Notes under the pieces: generated by a model
Told to the model about the DNA's origin: nothing
The model's input: the letters and a program-made list of their open reading frames with translations, nothing else
The model's database searches: none
Source of the DNA: a bacterium
GTDB lineage: Bacteria > Patescibacteriota > Minisyncoccia > Sungbacterales > GWA2-42-14
Length of the DNA stretch: 45,783 nt
Assembly: GCA_030649305.1 (NCBI GenBank)
Contig: JAUSFV010000035.1
Coordinates: forward strand, 1-45,783
Reading direction: 5' to 3'
Translations under genes and position numbers: made by a program
Shown: one piece after another, positions 16,664 to 23,518 of the stretch
Layout of the letters: each line of letters opens with the position of its first letter
Position numbering within the stretch: position 1 is the first letter of the stretch

Positions 16664-17854
16664 ATGAAAAAGAAATCAAAATTAAAAAAATCAGCTGCAA
16701 AGGTAAAGAAGCAAAAGCCGAAAGTAAAACGGCTCGCGCCGGTAAAGCTATCAAAGAAAGAATCGTTCGCCGAGCAGGAGAAAAAAATAGGGGGGCTTGT
16801 TAAGCGGGGGAGAGACCGCGGTTTTGTGACCTATTCAGAAATTCTTACCGCGTTTCCGACGATTGAGGAGAATGTGTCGCTTCTGGAAGATATTTACGAT
16901 CATTTTGAAAAAGCGAATGTGGAAGTTATTGAGTCAAAAGAACTGATTGAAGTGCCTGCCGATGGGGTGCTTGTAGCAACAAAAGGCAAAAAAGGAAGGC
17001 GCGCGAAAGACCTTGAGGTGGGCGAGTCGTCCGATTCGGTGCAGATGTATTTGCGCGAAATCGGAAAAATTCCTCTGCTCAAAGCCGAAGAAGAAAAGGA
17101 ATTTGCAAAACGGATTGAGAAGGGCGACCAGGACGCGCGCGAGCGTCTGGCTCAGGCAAATCTTCGGCTTGTTGTATCCATCGCAAAGCGCTATGTGGGG
17201 AGGTCAGCCCACTTGTCGTTTCTTGATTTAATTCAGGAAGGGAACCTCGGATTATTTAAGGCCGTAGAAAAATTTGATTACAAACGTGGTTTTAAGTTTT
17301 CTACGTATGCCACGTGGTGGATTCGCCAGGCCATTACCCGCGCTCTTGCGGATCAAGCGCGCACCATTCGGATTCCGGTGCATATGGTGGAAACCATTTC
17401 AAAATTCCAACAGATCAAGCGGCGCCTCTTGCAGGATTTGGGGAGAGAACCGCTTCCCGCGGAAATTGCCGCGGAGCTTGGTATAGATATTGAAAAAGTG
17501 CATCACATTATGAAAATTTCTCAGGATACGGTTAGCTTGGAGGCGCCCGTGGGGGAGGATGATGAGGATTCAACGCTTGGCGAATTTATCGTGGATGAAA
17601 AGACGCTTTCCCCGTCGCAGGCGGCAGCACGGCGTATTCTGAAAGAGCAGGTAATTCAGATTATTAGCGAGTATTCTCCGCGGGAGCAGAAAATTTTGAA
17701 AATGCGCTTTGGGCTGGAAGATGGCATTACGCATACGCTTGAAGAAGTGGGGAAGGAGTTTGGGGTAACCCGCGAGCGCATCCGCCAAATTGAAGCAAAG
17801 GTTTTGGAAAAAATCCGCGGTCACGAATTGTTAAAAAAATTAGAAGAATATTGA
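16664..17854 (+). CDS. rpoD: Primary sigma factor RpoD
   Basis: 396 residues from ATG 16664; the track's TTG two codons earlier is less likely. A Lys-rich tail (1-35) precedes a region 1.1-like segment ([18 protein letters not shown]), region 1.2 ([16 protein letters not shown]), region 2 ([52 protein letters not shown]), region 3 ([12 protein letters not shown]) and region 4 ([23 protein letters not shown]). It directs RNA polymerase to TTGACA/TATAAT promoters, which are abundant and near consensus here. It probably forms a unit with dnaG, though AT-rich sequence between them could carry its own promoter. Confidence 0.97.
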   Translation: MKKKSKLKKSAAKVKKQKPKVKRLAPVKLSKKESFAEQEKKIGGLVKRGRDRGFVTYSEILTAFPTIEENVSLLEDIYDHFEKANVEVIESKELIEVPADGVLVATKGKKGRRAKDLEVGESSDSVQMYLREIGKIPLLKAEEEKEFAKRIEKGDQDARERLAQANLRLVVSIAKRYVGRSAHLSFLDLIQEGNLGLFKAVEKFDYKRGFKFSTYATWWIRQAITRALADQARTIRIPVHMVETISKFQQIKRRLLQDLGREPLPAEIAAELGIDIEKVHHIMKISQDTVSLEAPVGEDDEDSTLGEFIVDEKTLSPSQAAARRILKEQVIQIISEYSPREQKILKMRFGLEDGITHTLEEVGKEFGVTRERIRQIEAKVLEKIRGHELLKKLEEY

Positions 17855-17858
17855 TACA

Positions 17859-17898
17859 AAAACATTCCAACATTCTGCAGAATGTTGGAATGTTTTTT
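17859..17898 (+). terminator. Strong intrinsic terminator of rpoD
   Basis: ACATTCCAACATTC / GAATGTTGGAATGT with a TGCA loop and six T. Confidence 0.95.
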
Positions 17899-17916
17899 AG
17901 GAGGTTTGTCGGATTG

Positions 17917-17945
17917 TTGCGGTATTAGTTTTTTTGCATTATAAT
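17917..17945 (+). promoter_or_regulatory. Promoter of the tRNA-Asn transcript
   Basis: TTGCGG (17917-17922), 17 bp, TATAAT (17940-17945). Confidence 0.65.
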
Positions 17946-17956
17946 AAGAAGGATAA

Positions 17957-18126
17957 ATTATTCCCCGGTAATCAACGGGCCGACGCGTTTAAGCGTTGGC
18001 GGGCATCGGGAGCATTGGCGAAGCCAAGCGCATCCGTTTATGCCCCGGAATGACCGCGGAGCGGGCGCGTAGCGCGCGGCGAGCAGAGCCGCTCTACCGC
18101 CGAGCAAACAATTTAATATATTTTAT
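17957..18126 (+). other. tRNA-Asn leader with a broken tRNA copy and an antisense segment
   Basis: No gene. ATTCCCCGGTAATCAACGG near 17958 is a degraded copy of the 5' start of the tRNA that follows (ATTCCCCGGTAGCTCAACGG at 18125). At about 18094, GAGCCGCTCTACCG is the exact complement of CGGTAGAGCGGCTC in the D arm/anticodon 5' strand of the real tRNA. Between them are short GC-rich palindromes such as GCGCGTAGCGCGC. Confidence 0.7.
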
Positions 18127-18160
18127 TCCCCGGTAGCTCAACGGTAGAGCGGCTCGCTGT

Positions 18161-18391
18161 AAAGCAAAATTGCAGCTTCCTAAAGAAATTTAGGGATGAA
18201 CTCTCTGGGATAACGGTGAACCCTTCGACAGGCTCAGGGCAAGTGCCCTTCTGTAGAGGCAACACCGTGGGAACCCCGACCTAATGTCGGGGGCGCCGTA
18301 GAGACTAGATACCAGAGTGCCTAAGGCTCGATATTTATCAGGCTAAGGCAAAGATATAGTCCACGCCATTACGTAAGTAGTGGGTTATGTG
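18161..18391 (+). other. Group I self-splicing intron (231 nt) in tRNA-Asn
   Basis: Group I features: the 5' exon GCTGT pairs with internal guide GCAGC to give the required U-G pair at the 5' splice site. The conserved core strings GAGACTAGATACC and AAGATATAGTCC form P7 (GACTA/TAGTC). ACGGTG/CACCGT fits P5 and CCCCGAC/GTCGGGG fits P6. The intron ends in G (18391). No homing endonuclease is encoded. Known group I introns in bacterial tRNAs are mostly in Leu(UAA), Arg and Ile anticodon loops; I am not certain how often Asn is used. Confidence 0.9.
18221..18243 (+). repeat. Dispersed CCCTTCGACAGGCTCAGGGC repeat inside the intron P5 extension
   Basis: CCCTTCGACAGGCTCAGGGC followed by AAG resembles a family of short dispersed palindromes common in bacterial genomes. 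A related copy on the opposite strand is at 27217-27240. Confidence 0.65.
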
Positions 18392-18442
18392 TAACGAGAA
18401 GGTTCCTGGTTCGAATCCAGGCCGGGGAGCCATATGGGATGA

Positions 18443-18466
18443 GCAGAGCCAAAAGCTCTGCTTTTC
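18443..18466 (+). terminator. Terminator of the tRNA-Asn transcript
   Basis: GCAGAGC / GCTCTGC with a CAAAA loop, followed by TTTTC. Confidence 0.8.
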
Positions 18467-18498
18467 TCTTTGGGGGGCTTCATTTATACTAAAATACT

Positions 18499-18549
18499 AA
18501 CTTTATAAAGTTCCGTCATTTTGCATAACTTTATAAAGTTTGGTAAAAT
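18499..18549 (+). promoter_or_regulatory. Fic gene promoter with two palindromic operators
   Basis: AACTTTATAAAGTT occurs at 18499-18512 and 18527-18540, 28 bp apart. The second copy lies in the 17-bp spacer of TTGCAT (18521-18526) and TAAAAT (18544-18549). A regulator bound there would block RNA polymerase; the HTH domain of the Fic protein is the obvious candidate. Confidence 0.8.
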
Positions 18550-18569
18550 GGTAAATATCCATTTTTATT

Positions 18570-19502
18570 ATGAATACACGTCAAAAACTAGAGATAATTC
18601 AAAGAACATTGGGGCTAACCCAAACCAAGCTGGCTGAAAGGTTTGGCGTGTCTTTTGCCGCTTTCAACAGTTGGTGGACCGGCAAATCCAATCCCAGACC
18701 AAAGATGCAGGCTTCAATTGACGAGCTCTTTTTGGAAGTGACTGGACAGAAAACGATTCCTTCCGATCAACTCACGGCAAAAAAACAAGCTCTGGAGCAA
18801 AAATCAGGAGAGTATAAAAGCGTTATAAATGAAATTTTAGCTAATCCAGACATTCGCGATCAATTTATTTTGAAGCTCACCTATCACAGCAACGGCATTG
18901 AGGGCAGCACTCTTACCGAGCCGGACACGGCCGCGATTCTTTTTGATAATGCTGCTTTGTCTCATAAAAGCTTGACCGAGCAACTGGAAGCTAAAAACCA
19001 CCAGACGGCCTTGAATTATTTGTTTGATCATATCGTTAAAAAAGAAAAAGTTGACGAGGCTCTGGTACTTAAACTCCACAGTATTCTCATGAACGGCGTT
19101 CGTCCGGACGCCGGCGTATATCGCAGTCACGGAGTCAGAATCACCGGTGTTAATTTGCCAACTGCAAACTACCTGAGTGTTCCCAAGCTCATGCCAGAAG
19201 TTATGGCTCGTAGTACTGAAAAAACAAAAGATATTATTGCTTTGTCTGCCGGTATTCATAGTACGTTTGAACAGATTCACCCATTCGGAGATGGCAACGG
19301 CCGCGTTGGTCGTTTGCTTATGAACGCAATACTCCTTAGCGCGAACTTCGCTCCGGCTATCATCCGCCAGGAACAAAAACAGCTTTACTACGCGTATCTT
19401 TATAAAGCTCAAACAAAAGAAGACCAGAGCCAATTGGAGGATTTTCTTTGTGAAGCCGTCATGGACGGATTCAAAATCTTGGACCGTACGGACACAAGGT
19501 AA
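18570..19502 (+). CDS. Fic-domain protein with N-terminal helix-turn-helix
   Basis: 310 residues. An XRE-like HTH (about 5-57, TLGLTQTKLAERFGVSFAAFNSWWTGK) is joined to a Fic domain with the complete catalytic motif HPFGDGNGRVGR (237-248). The inhibitory helix SNGIEG (107-112) matches [S/T]xxxE[G/N], so the enzyme is probably held inactive by its own N-terminal helix (class II type). Fic enzymes transfer AMP or a related group to target proteins. Two palindromic operators overlap its promoter, so autoregulation is likely. The target is unknown. Confidence 0.93.
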   Translation: MNTRQKLEIIQRTLGLTQTKLAERFGVSFAAFNSWWTGKSNPRPKMQASIDELFLEVTGQKTIPSDQLTAKKQALEQKSGEYKSVINEILANPDIRDQFILKLTYHSNGIEGSTLTEPDTAAILFDNAALSHKSLTEQLEAKNHQTALNYLFDHIVKKEKVDEALVLKLHSILMNGVRPDAGVYRSHGVRITGVNLPTANYLSVPKLMPEVMARSTEKTKDIIALSAGIHSTFEQIHPFGDGNGRVGRLLMNAILLSANFAPAIIRQEQKQLYYAYLYKAQTKEDQSQLEDFLCEAVMDGFKILDRTDTR

Positions 19503-19567
19503 CCAAAAATAAATTTATGAAAAAGGAAATCGTTACCGACGCGGTACATAGAGTGCCGGCGGATTTA

Positions 19568-19850
19568 CCCCCACACCAAATTATGTTTTACGTATACGTA
19601 TTGAAAAGTAAAAAAGATATGCAACTTTATGTTGGGTCAACGAACGACCTTCGTAAGCGTTTTAAAGAACATAATGATGGTAAGATTTTTTCGACGAAAA
19701 CACGACGACCATTCGAACTCGTTTATTATGAAGCGTATAAATCTGAAAAAGACGCCCGTGTTAGAGAGTCCAATTTAAAGTTAAGAAGCCGGGCTTTCAC
19801 GCAACTGAAAAAACGCATAGAAAATAGTGTGGCATAATTTGGTGTGGGGG
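19568..19850 (+). mobile_element. 283-bp inverted-repeat element carrying one GIY-YIG ORF
   Basis: The left end CCCCCACACCAAATTATG (19568-19585) is the exact reverse complement of the right end (19833-19850). TTTA flanks both sides (19564-19567 and 19851-19854), and removal with one TTTA copy restores the host reading frame. Nothing else is encoded. The start codon is the last three bases of the left repeat, and the TAA lies inside the right repeat. Confidence 0.88.
19583..19837 (+). CDS. Single-domain GIY-YIG endonuclease
   Basis: 84 residues from the ATG at 19583. MFYVYVLKSKKDMQLYVGST gives the GIY and YIG strands (here VYV and YVG), followed by NDLRKRFKEHNDG with the conserved Arg and His, and a conserved Glu in VRESNLKLRSRAF. 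The size matches the minimal UPF0213/YhbQ-like single-domain nucleases, which are common in CPR genomes. In this copy the gene fills an inverted-repeat element end to end, so it may nick or cut DNA during that element's movement. It can be translated as a fusion to the first 22 codons of the interrupted host gene, or from its own ATG. Confidence 0.9.
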   Translation: MFYVYVLKSKKDMQLYVGSTNDLRKRFKEHNDGKIFSTKTRRPFELVYYEAYKSEKDARVRESNLKLRSRAFTQLKKRIENSVA

Positions 19851-20177
19851 TTTACGAAGGGCTCTTACTTCTTCCCCAATGACGCGAGCAGCATGGGAAG
19901 ATATTACGCCGCTCGCGCGCAATGAGTGGATTTGTTGGATTGAATCCGCCAAGCAAGCAGAGACGAGGATCCGTAGAATTGAGAGGGCGCAGAGGGAGCT
20001 TACGGAAGGCATGCGCCGGCCGTGTTGCTGGGCCGGCTGTATCCATCGATGAAATAAGCAAAAATGAATGAAGCCAAAAGAGTGATAAAGTAAATTTACA
20101 ATCAGGGCTTTTCGAGTAGTTTTTGCTCGATAATACAAGTTCGCACAGTCGATAATCCTTGGAGAAATCTAAGAAAA

Positions 20178-20206
20178 TATGCGGGTTTTTTGCCCGCGTA
20201 TTTTTA
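20178..20206 (+). terminator. Likely intrinsic terminator
   Basis: GCGGG / CCCGC with a T-rich loop, then GTATTTTTA. The rest of 20053-20289 holds no gene that I can see. Confidence 0.55.
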
Positions 20207-20289
20207 TAGGGTTGATTTGTAGTTTTTTGCGGTAGTGTTAGAATAAAAAGGAGAGGATTTAAGTATTGAGTTAAATTATACTTTCGTAT

Positions 20290-21295
20290 ATGGTTACGCG
20301 AATCATCACTTGGTTGGCTCATATTGTTTGGAAAGATAACCGTCGCAGAAAAGCGCTCTACGGTTTTGTTTTCTTCGTTTTTCTTGGGCCGATTTTATTT
20401 TTTAGTTTCTATCATACAATTCTTTTTGGTAAAAATATTACTGAGCTTACGCTCCGGCAGCAAGAAGTTTCTGCTGTCTCTGCTGCAGCAATACTTAATG
20501 AAAGGCTTGACGCCGTTCAGAATTTTCTTGTCGTTTTTGCTTCTCATCCTAAAATACGGCAATTCGTGAGCCAAAAAAAAATGGGATGAAGCAATTGATC
20601 TTTTGCAGTTTTTTAAGCCTCGTTTTAAGGAGGAGTTTGTCGGTCAGGTATTTTTAGTTGACTCATCGGGTATATTTGTTGCCTCTGATCCTCCGGCGCC
20701 GGAAGTGATGGGTAAAAATTTTGCGTTCCGCGACTGGTATAAGGGCGTAATGGGTACTCAATACGCATATCTCTCCGAGGTATATAAAAGAGCGCCGGAG
20801 CCGCAGTATAATGTTGTGACAATGGCTATGCCCATTATTGGTGAGAACCAACGAGTTGCCGGAATCGTTGGATTTCAAATGCGGATTGACCATTTTAAAG
20901 AGTGGAGCAAAACCATAGGTACAAATTCCTTGGTTATTGTTGATCAATACGGTCATATTGTGGCGCATCCCCAGTTTCTATCGCAGGGAGCGATTGCTGA
21001 TTTTTACTTGCCTCAGATCATTAAGGATTTGCAAGTAAAAAAATCAGGAGCTGAGATCATATTTAACCCCGTTGAAAAAGAAAACCAGGTTATCGCATAT
21101 GCCTTGATACCCGGATATAATTGGGGCATGCTTATTGAGCAGAGTAGCTCAGAATCTTTTATTGAAAGAAGCGCCCATTTATGGCAACACACTATTGTGT
21201 TTAGTTTAATTCTCCTTTGGTGCGGCTTTCTTGTTTATTTGCTTATGAGGACTATTGAACATTTTCAAGGGCATCGTAAAGATATTGTTTCATAA
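20290..21295 (+). pseudogene. Membrane-anchored double-Cache sensor, frameshifted
   Basis: Two frames, 20290-20589 and one running through 20603-21295, join across a run of nine A (20573-20581). The first ends FVSQKKMG-stop, and the second continues as WDEAIDLLQFFKPRFKEEF. Together they give about 335 residues: a membrane helix (about 22-45), an extracytoplasmic dCache-type domain (VFLVDSSGIFVASDPP, FAFRDWYKGVMG, AYLSEVYKRAPEPQYNVVTMAMP) and a second membrane helix (TIVFSLILLWCGFLVYLLM). No HAMP, kinase or methyl-accepting domain follows. A sequencing error, a true mutation or slippage would all look the same. Confidence 0.8.
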
Positions 21296-21326
21296 ATATT
21301 TTTTGTTTTTACGGGTTGGTAAGGTA

Positions 21327-21353
21327 AGCCCGCATGGTTCGCCCTGCGGTTTT
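21327..21353 (+). terminator. Intrinsic terminator, CCGCA..CTGCGG type
   Basis: CCGCA / TGCGG around TGGTTCGCCC, followed by TTTTTC. It is similar to the terminators at 30796 and 33387. Confidence 0.7.
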
Positions 21354-21367
21354 TCTTTGCTTTGGAT

Positions 21368-21396
21368 TTGACAAAGTAGCACCAAGTGTGTTATTT
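21368..21396 (+). promoter_or_regulatory. Promoter
   Basis: TTGACA (21368-21373), 17 bp, TTATTT (21391-21396). Confidence 0.65.
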
Positions 21397-21433
21397 TTGT
21401 TTTGGTTCAATAAAACAGGGAGAAAATTAAACT

Positions 21434-21931
21434 ATGTTTAAAAAATTTATTGGTAATACAAAAAACGGTTTTGCTGTTTATTTTGATTCTTTGGGTTCGC
21501 ATGCCGCAACACATTTTATGGATACTCCTGAATTATTTTTTTTGGTAGTAGAAGCCCTCGCTGATTCTGAGCCCGAAGAAAAGCTTATACGCTTTGAAAA
21601 AGATATGGGGAGAATAATTGGCAGTACGGATTTATTTGAAATACAAAGTGGAGATGATATTGTATATGCGAAGAGGATCAGTAGAAATAAGTATACGCCA
21701 TTTGTTAAAAATCGTTCTCCACAGCCAACCCCATATATAACTCTTGAACTTCAGAAAAGTGGTGACAAAGAATATAATTTGTATACGGCATATATTGGAA
21801 GACTAACCCCGTCTATTCCCGGTGGTGAAGACGAGACGCCAGAGAGTAGGTCGTATTGGGCGAAACACGCTCTTATTTGGGGTACGCAAGCAATTGTGCC
21901 GGGTACTGAAACTAAGGAATGTCCTTGGTGA
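21434..21931 (+). CDS. Possible Barnase/EndoU-fold toxin-like protein
   Basis: 165 residues. The C-terminal third, LYTAYIGRLTPSIPGG..ESRSYWAKHALIWG, resembles the end of phage-associated Barnase-EndoU-ColicinE5/D-RelE-like nucleases, which typically read TAYPG..EP......FW..HAL. The N-terminal MFKKFIGNTKNGFAVYFDSL has no clear match. If this is right it would be an RNA-cleaving toxin, and the acidic gene just downstream could be its partner. It has its own near-consensus promoter and a plausible GGGAGAAAATTAAACT-ATG start. Confidence 0.4.
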   Translation: MFKKFIGNTKNGFAVYFDSLGSHAATHFMDTPELFFLVVEALADSEPEEKLIRFEKDMGRIIGSTDLFEIQSGDDIVYAKRISRNKYTPFVKNRSPQPTPYITLELQKSGDKEYNLYTAYIGRLTPSIPGGEDETPESRSYWAKHALIWGTQAIVPGTETKECPW

Positions 21932-22051
21932 GTTCTACCAACTTCTTGTAAACGTAAACGGCGAAAGTCCGGTGAACGCCACTAAGGCGGTTTTGACTTC
22001 GTCCAGTCCGTGGAGTTTGTAATGAATGTAACGTTTTGGTATAATTGTTTT

Positions 22052-22402
22052 ATGGAACACGACCCAAGTATTATAGGACTAGAGAAAAAGCCGCACTTTC
22101 AAGTTCTAAAGGAAGAACTTGATGTTTTGTATAGTAAGCTCTGGAATAAGTCCGTTTTAGATAGACAAGAAAGTTTACGTGAGTTTCAAAAATTAGAACA
22201 AGAGATTGGAGAAAATTTAAAAAGAATTTTATCAAAAAATGTTCGGGTAGAAATCACTTCAGACGATCCTACTGAGATGCTAGATGGTGATTGGAACTAC
22301 CCTTTGCGCGTAGAAATTTATGAGGATGATAAGCTTATTGGTCAATTTGATCCATATGACGAATTTTCATATGAGAACTTTTTATCGCAAAACAAAAAAT
22401 AA
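22052..22402 (+). CDS. Acidic hypothetical protein (possible partner of the upstream gene)
   Basis: 116 residues from the ATG at 22052. I chose this over the track's 22010 start because TATAAT (22040-22045) ends six bases before it, giving a leaderless mRNA like several others here. The protein has a coiled-coil-like middle (REFQKLEQEIGENLKRIL) and an acidic C-terminus (ITSDDPTEMLDGDWNYPLRV, FDPYDEFSYENFL). Acidity and position suggest an antitoxin or immunity role, which is inference only. Confidence 0.6.
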   Translation: MEHDPSIIGLEKKPHFQVLKEELDVLYSKLWNKSVLDRQESLREFQKLEQEIGENLKRILSKNVRVEITSDDPTEMLDGDWNYPLRVEIYEDDKLIGQFDPYDEFSYENFLSQNKK

Positions 22403-22435
22403 GTTCTAACACGATTCTTGTGTGATTGAGATTTG

Positions 22436-22462
22436 GTGTGACACGTTGTCACACTTTTTGTT
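22436..22462 (+). terminator. Intrinsic terminator
   Basis: GTGTGACA / TGTCACAC around CGT, then TTTTTG. The following 22463-22619 shows no gene. Confidence 0.85.
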
Positions 22463-22619
22463 TTTACATTGGTACAGGAATCAATTTCAAGTCTTTTCCC
22501 AATCCAGAGTTCTCAATGCATCTAGCGGGGCATAGCAGAAAAAACTGACGTAAAAACCTCGGTTTTATTTTTATCGCTTTCACTCCCTTCCGAACATCGT
22601 TTAGATGTGTCAGTTAGAT

Positions 22620-22648
22620 TTGACTTCATTTTAATAATTTGCTATACT
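22620..22648 (+). promoter_or_regulatory. Promoter of the nine-tRNA operon
   Basis: TTGACT (22620-22625), 17 bp, TATACT (22643-22648). The leader of about 170 nt contains a tRNA-like scrap GGTAATGGTAGCTCAGC near 22786. Confidence 0.75.
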
Positions 22649-22827
22649 CTAAAATACGCTTGCATAAAGATAAAAATCATAGCATCTTCTTATTAAGAAA
22701 TCTTAATGTTAGCATAGTCTGACGTTTTTTGAAAATTAAGCAAATTAGCCATAAATCCGATTCATACGATTATGTTGCTGAGTCGGGTAATGGTAGCTCA
22801 GCCAGCTCTTCTTTTTGATGATTCCGT

Positions 22828-22905
22828 CAGGGTGTAGCTCAGTTTGCGCAGAGCACCTGCCTTGGGAGCAGGGGGTCGCAAGTTCAAATCTTGCCACCCT
22901 GACCA
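22828..22905 (+). tRNA. tRNA-Pro(TGG)
   Basis: Acceptor CAGGGTG/CACCCTG, anticodon loop CTTGGGA, T arm GCAAG-TTCAAAT-CTTGC, discriminator A, CCA encoded. Confidence 0.95.
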
Positions 22906-22925
22906 AATCTGTTTTTGATTTGTGT

Positions 22926-23002
22926 GGGGCCGTAGCTCAAATGGGAGAGCGTCTGCCTTGCAAGCAGAGGGTTGTCGGTTCAAATCCGACCGGTCTCCAC
23001 CA
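22926..23002 (+). tRNA. tRNA-Ala(TGC) with an extra base in the acceptor stem
   Basis: Anticodon loop CTTGCAA, T arm GTCGG-TTCAAAT-CCGAC, CCA encoded. The 5' acceptor strand is GGGGCCG and the 3' strand CGGTCTCC, one base too long, so a T must bulge. The G3-U70 alanine identity pair is kept. Confidence 0.92.
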
Positions 23003-23022
23003 AAAATTATTTTTCGTTGCGG

Positions 23023-23099
23023 GCACCCGTAAGCTCAGCTGGAAGAGCTCCTGCCTTGTAAGCAGGTGGTCGTCCGTTCGAATCGGACCGGGTGCTCCA
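23023..23099 (+). tRNA. tRNA-Thr(TGT)
   Basis: Acceptor GCACCCG/CGGGTGC, anticodon loop CTTGTAA, T arm GTCCG-TTCGAAT-CGGAC, discriminator T, CCA encoded. Confidence 0.95.
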
Positions 23100-23132
23100 T
23101 ACCAATTCTAACAAAACCTTTTATGAAGAAAG

Positions 23133-23209
23133 GGGCCCGTAGCTCAGCGGATGAGAGCCGGGGACTTCTAATCCTCAGGTCGCAGGTTCAAATCCTGCCG
23201 GGCCTTCCA
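23133..23209 (+). tRNA. tRNA-Arg(TCT)
   Basis: Acceptor GGGCCCG/CGGGCCT (G-U first pair), anticodon loop CTTCTAA, T arm GCAGG-TTCAAAT-CCTGC, CCA encoded. Confidence 0.93.
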
Positions 23210-23222
23210 AAATTTGGAGTAT

Positions 23223-23312
23223 GGGTTGGTGCCGGAAAAGAGCAACGGACCGGGCTGTAACCCCGCAGTCGGGCTTCGTCCCGTGGAGGTTCAAATCCTT
23301 CCCAACCCACCA
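23223..23312 (+). tRNA. tRNA-Tyr(GTA)
   Basis: Acceptor GGGTTGG/CCAACCC, anticodon loop CTGTAAC, long variable arm GTCGGGCTTCGTCCCG as expected for bacterial tyrosine tRNA, discriminator A, CCA encoded. Confidence 0.95.
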
Positions 23313-23329
23313 AATCTGAACATTGAGGT

Positions 23330-23405
23330 GCAGGGATAGCTCAATTGGTAGAGCACCGGACCGATAATCCGGCGGTTGATGGTTCAAGCCTATCTCCCTG
23401 CACCA
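23330..23405 (+). tRNA. tRNA-Ile(GAT)
   Basis: Acceptor GCAGGGA/TCCCTGC, anticodon stem CCGGA/TCCGG, loop CCGATAA, discriminator A, CCA encoded. Confidence 0.95.
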
Positions 23406-23418
23406 AAAATCAAGTTGG

Positions 23419-23496
23419 GTCCGAGTAGCCCAATTCGGCAGAGGCAACGGCCTTAAAACCCGTTACGTGAGAGTTCGAATCTCTCCTCGGATACCA
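23419..23496 (+). tRNA. tRNA-Leu(TAA) with a short variable loop
   Basis: Acceptor GTCCGAG/CTCGGAT, anticodon loop CTTAAAA, T arm GAGAG-TTCGAAT-CTCTC, A73, CCA encoded. The variable loop is only about five bases (TACGT), whereas bacterial leucine tRNAs normally carry a long arm. Confidence 0.88.
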
Positions 23497-23518
23497 AATT
23501 TCTGATTACTGTTTGAAC

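Larger units (their letters stand above)
18127..18432 (+). tRNA. tRNA-Asn(GTT) interrupted by a group I intron
   Basis: The exons are 18127-18160 and 18392-18432. Joined, they give acceptor TCCCCGG/CCGGGGA, D arm GCTC..GAGC, anticodon loop CTGTTAA (anticodon GTT), T arm CCTGG-TTCGAAT-CCAGG, discriminator G (asparagine type) and encoded CCA. The intron sits between the second and third anticodon bases. Without removal the anticodon loop cannot form, so splicing is required for asparagine decoding if this is the only copy. Confidence 0.9.
19517..20052 (+). pseudogene. YdeI/OmdA-like gene split by the GIY-YIG element
   Basis: The 5' part starts MKKEIVTDAVHRVPADL and runs into the element. The 3' part (to TGA 20050-20052) resumes as RRALTSSPMTRAAWEDITPL and ends RRPCCWAGCIHR. 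Deleting 19568-19850 plus one TTTA copy joins them in frame as an 81-residue protein. WEDITPLARNEWICWI with a following E.R.RRIERA is typical of the small YdeI-type (bacteriocin-protection, OmpD-associated) family. The 3' part is too short for the ORF track. As it stands, the N-terminal frame continues into the GIY-YIG frame. Confidence 0.85.

Noticed and set aside
19837-20322. Minus-strand ORFs at 19797-20322
   Set aside because: They are shadows of the YdeI-like 3' half and the Cache gene leader; composition is rich in Ser, Pro and Leu with no motif.
22786-22812. Extra tRNA before tRNA-Pro (GGTAATGGTAGCTCAGCC)
   Set aside because: Only a D-arm-like stretch is present; no anticodon or T arm follows, so it is at most a scrap.
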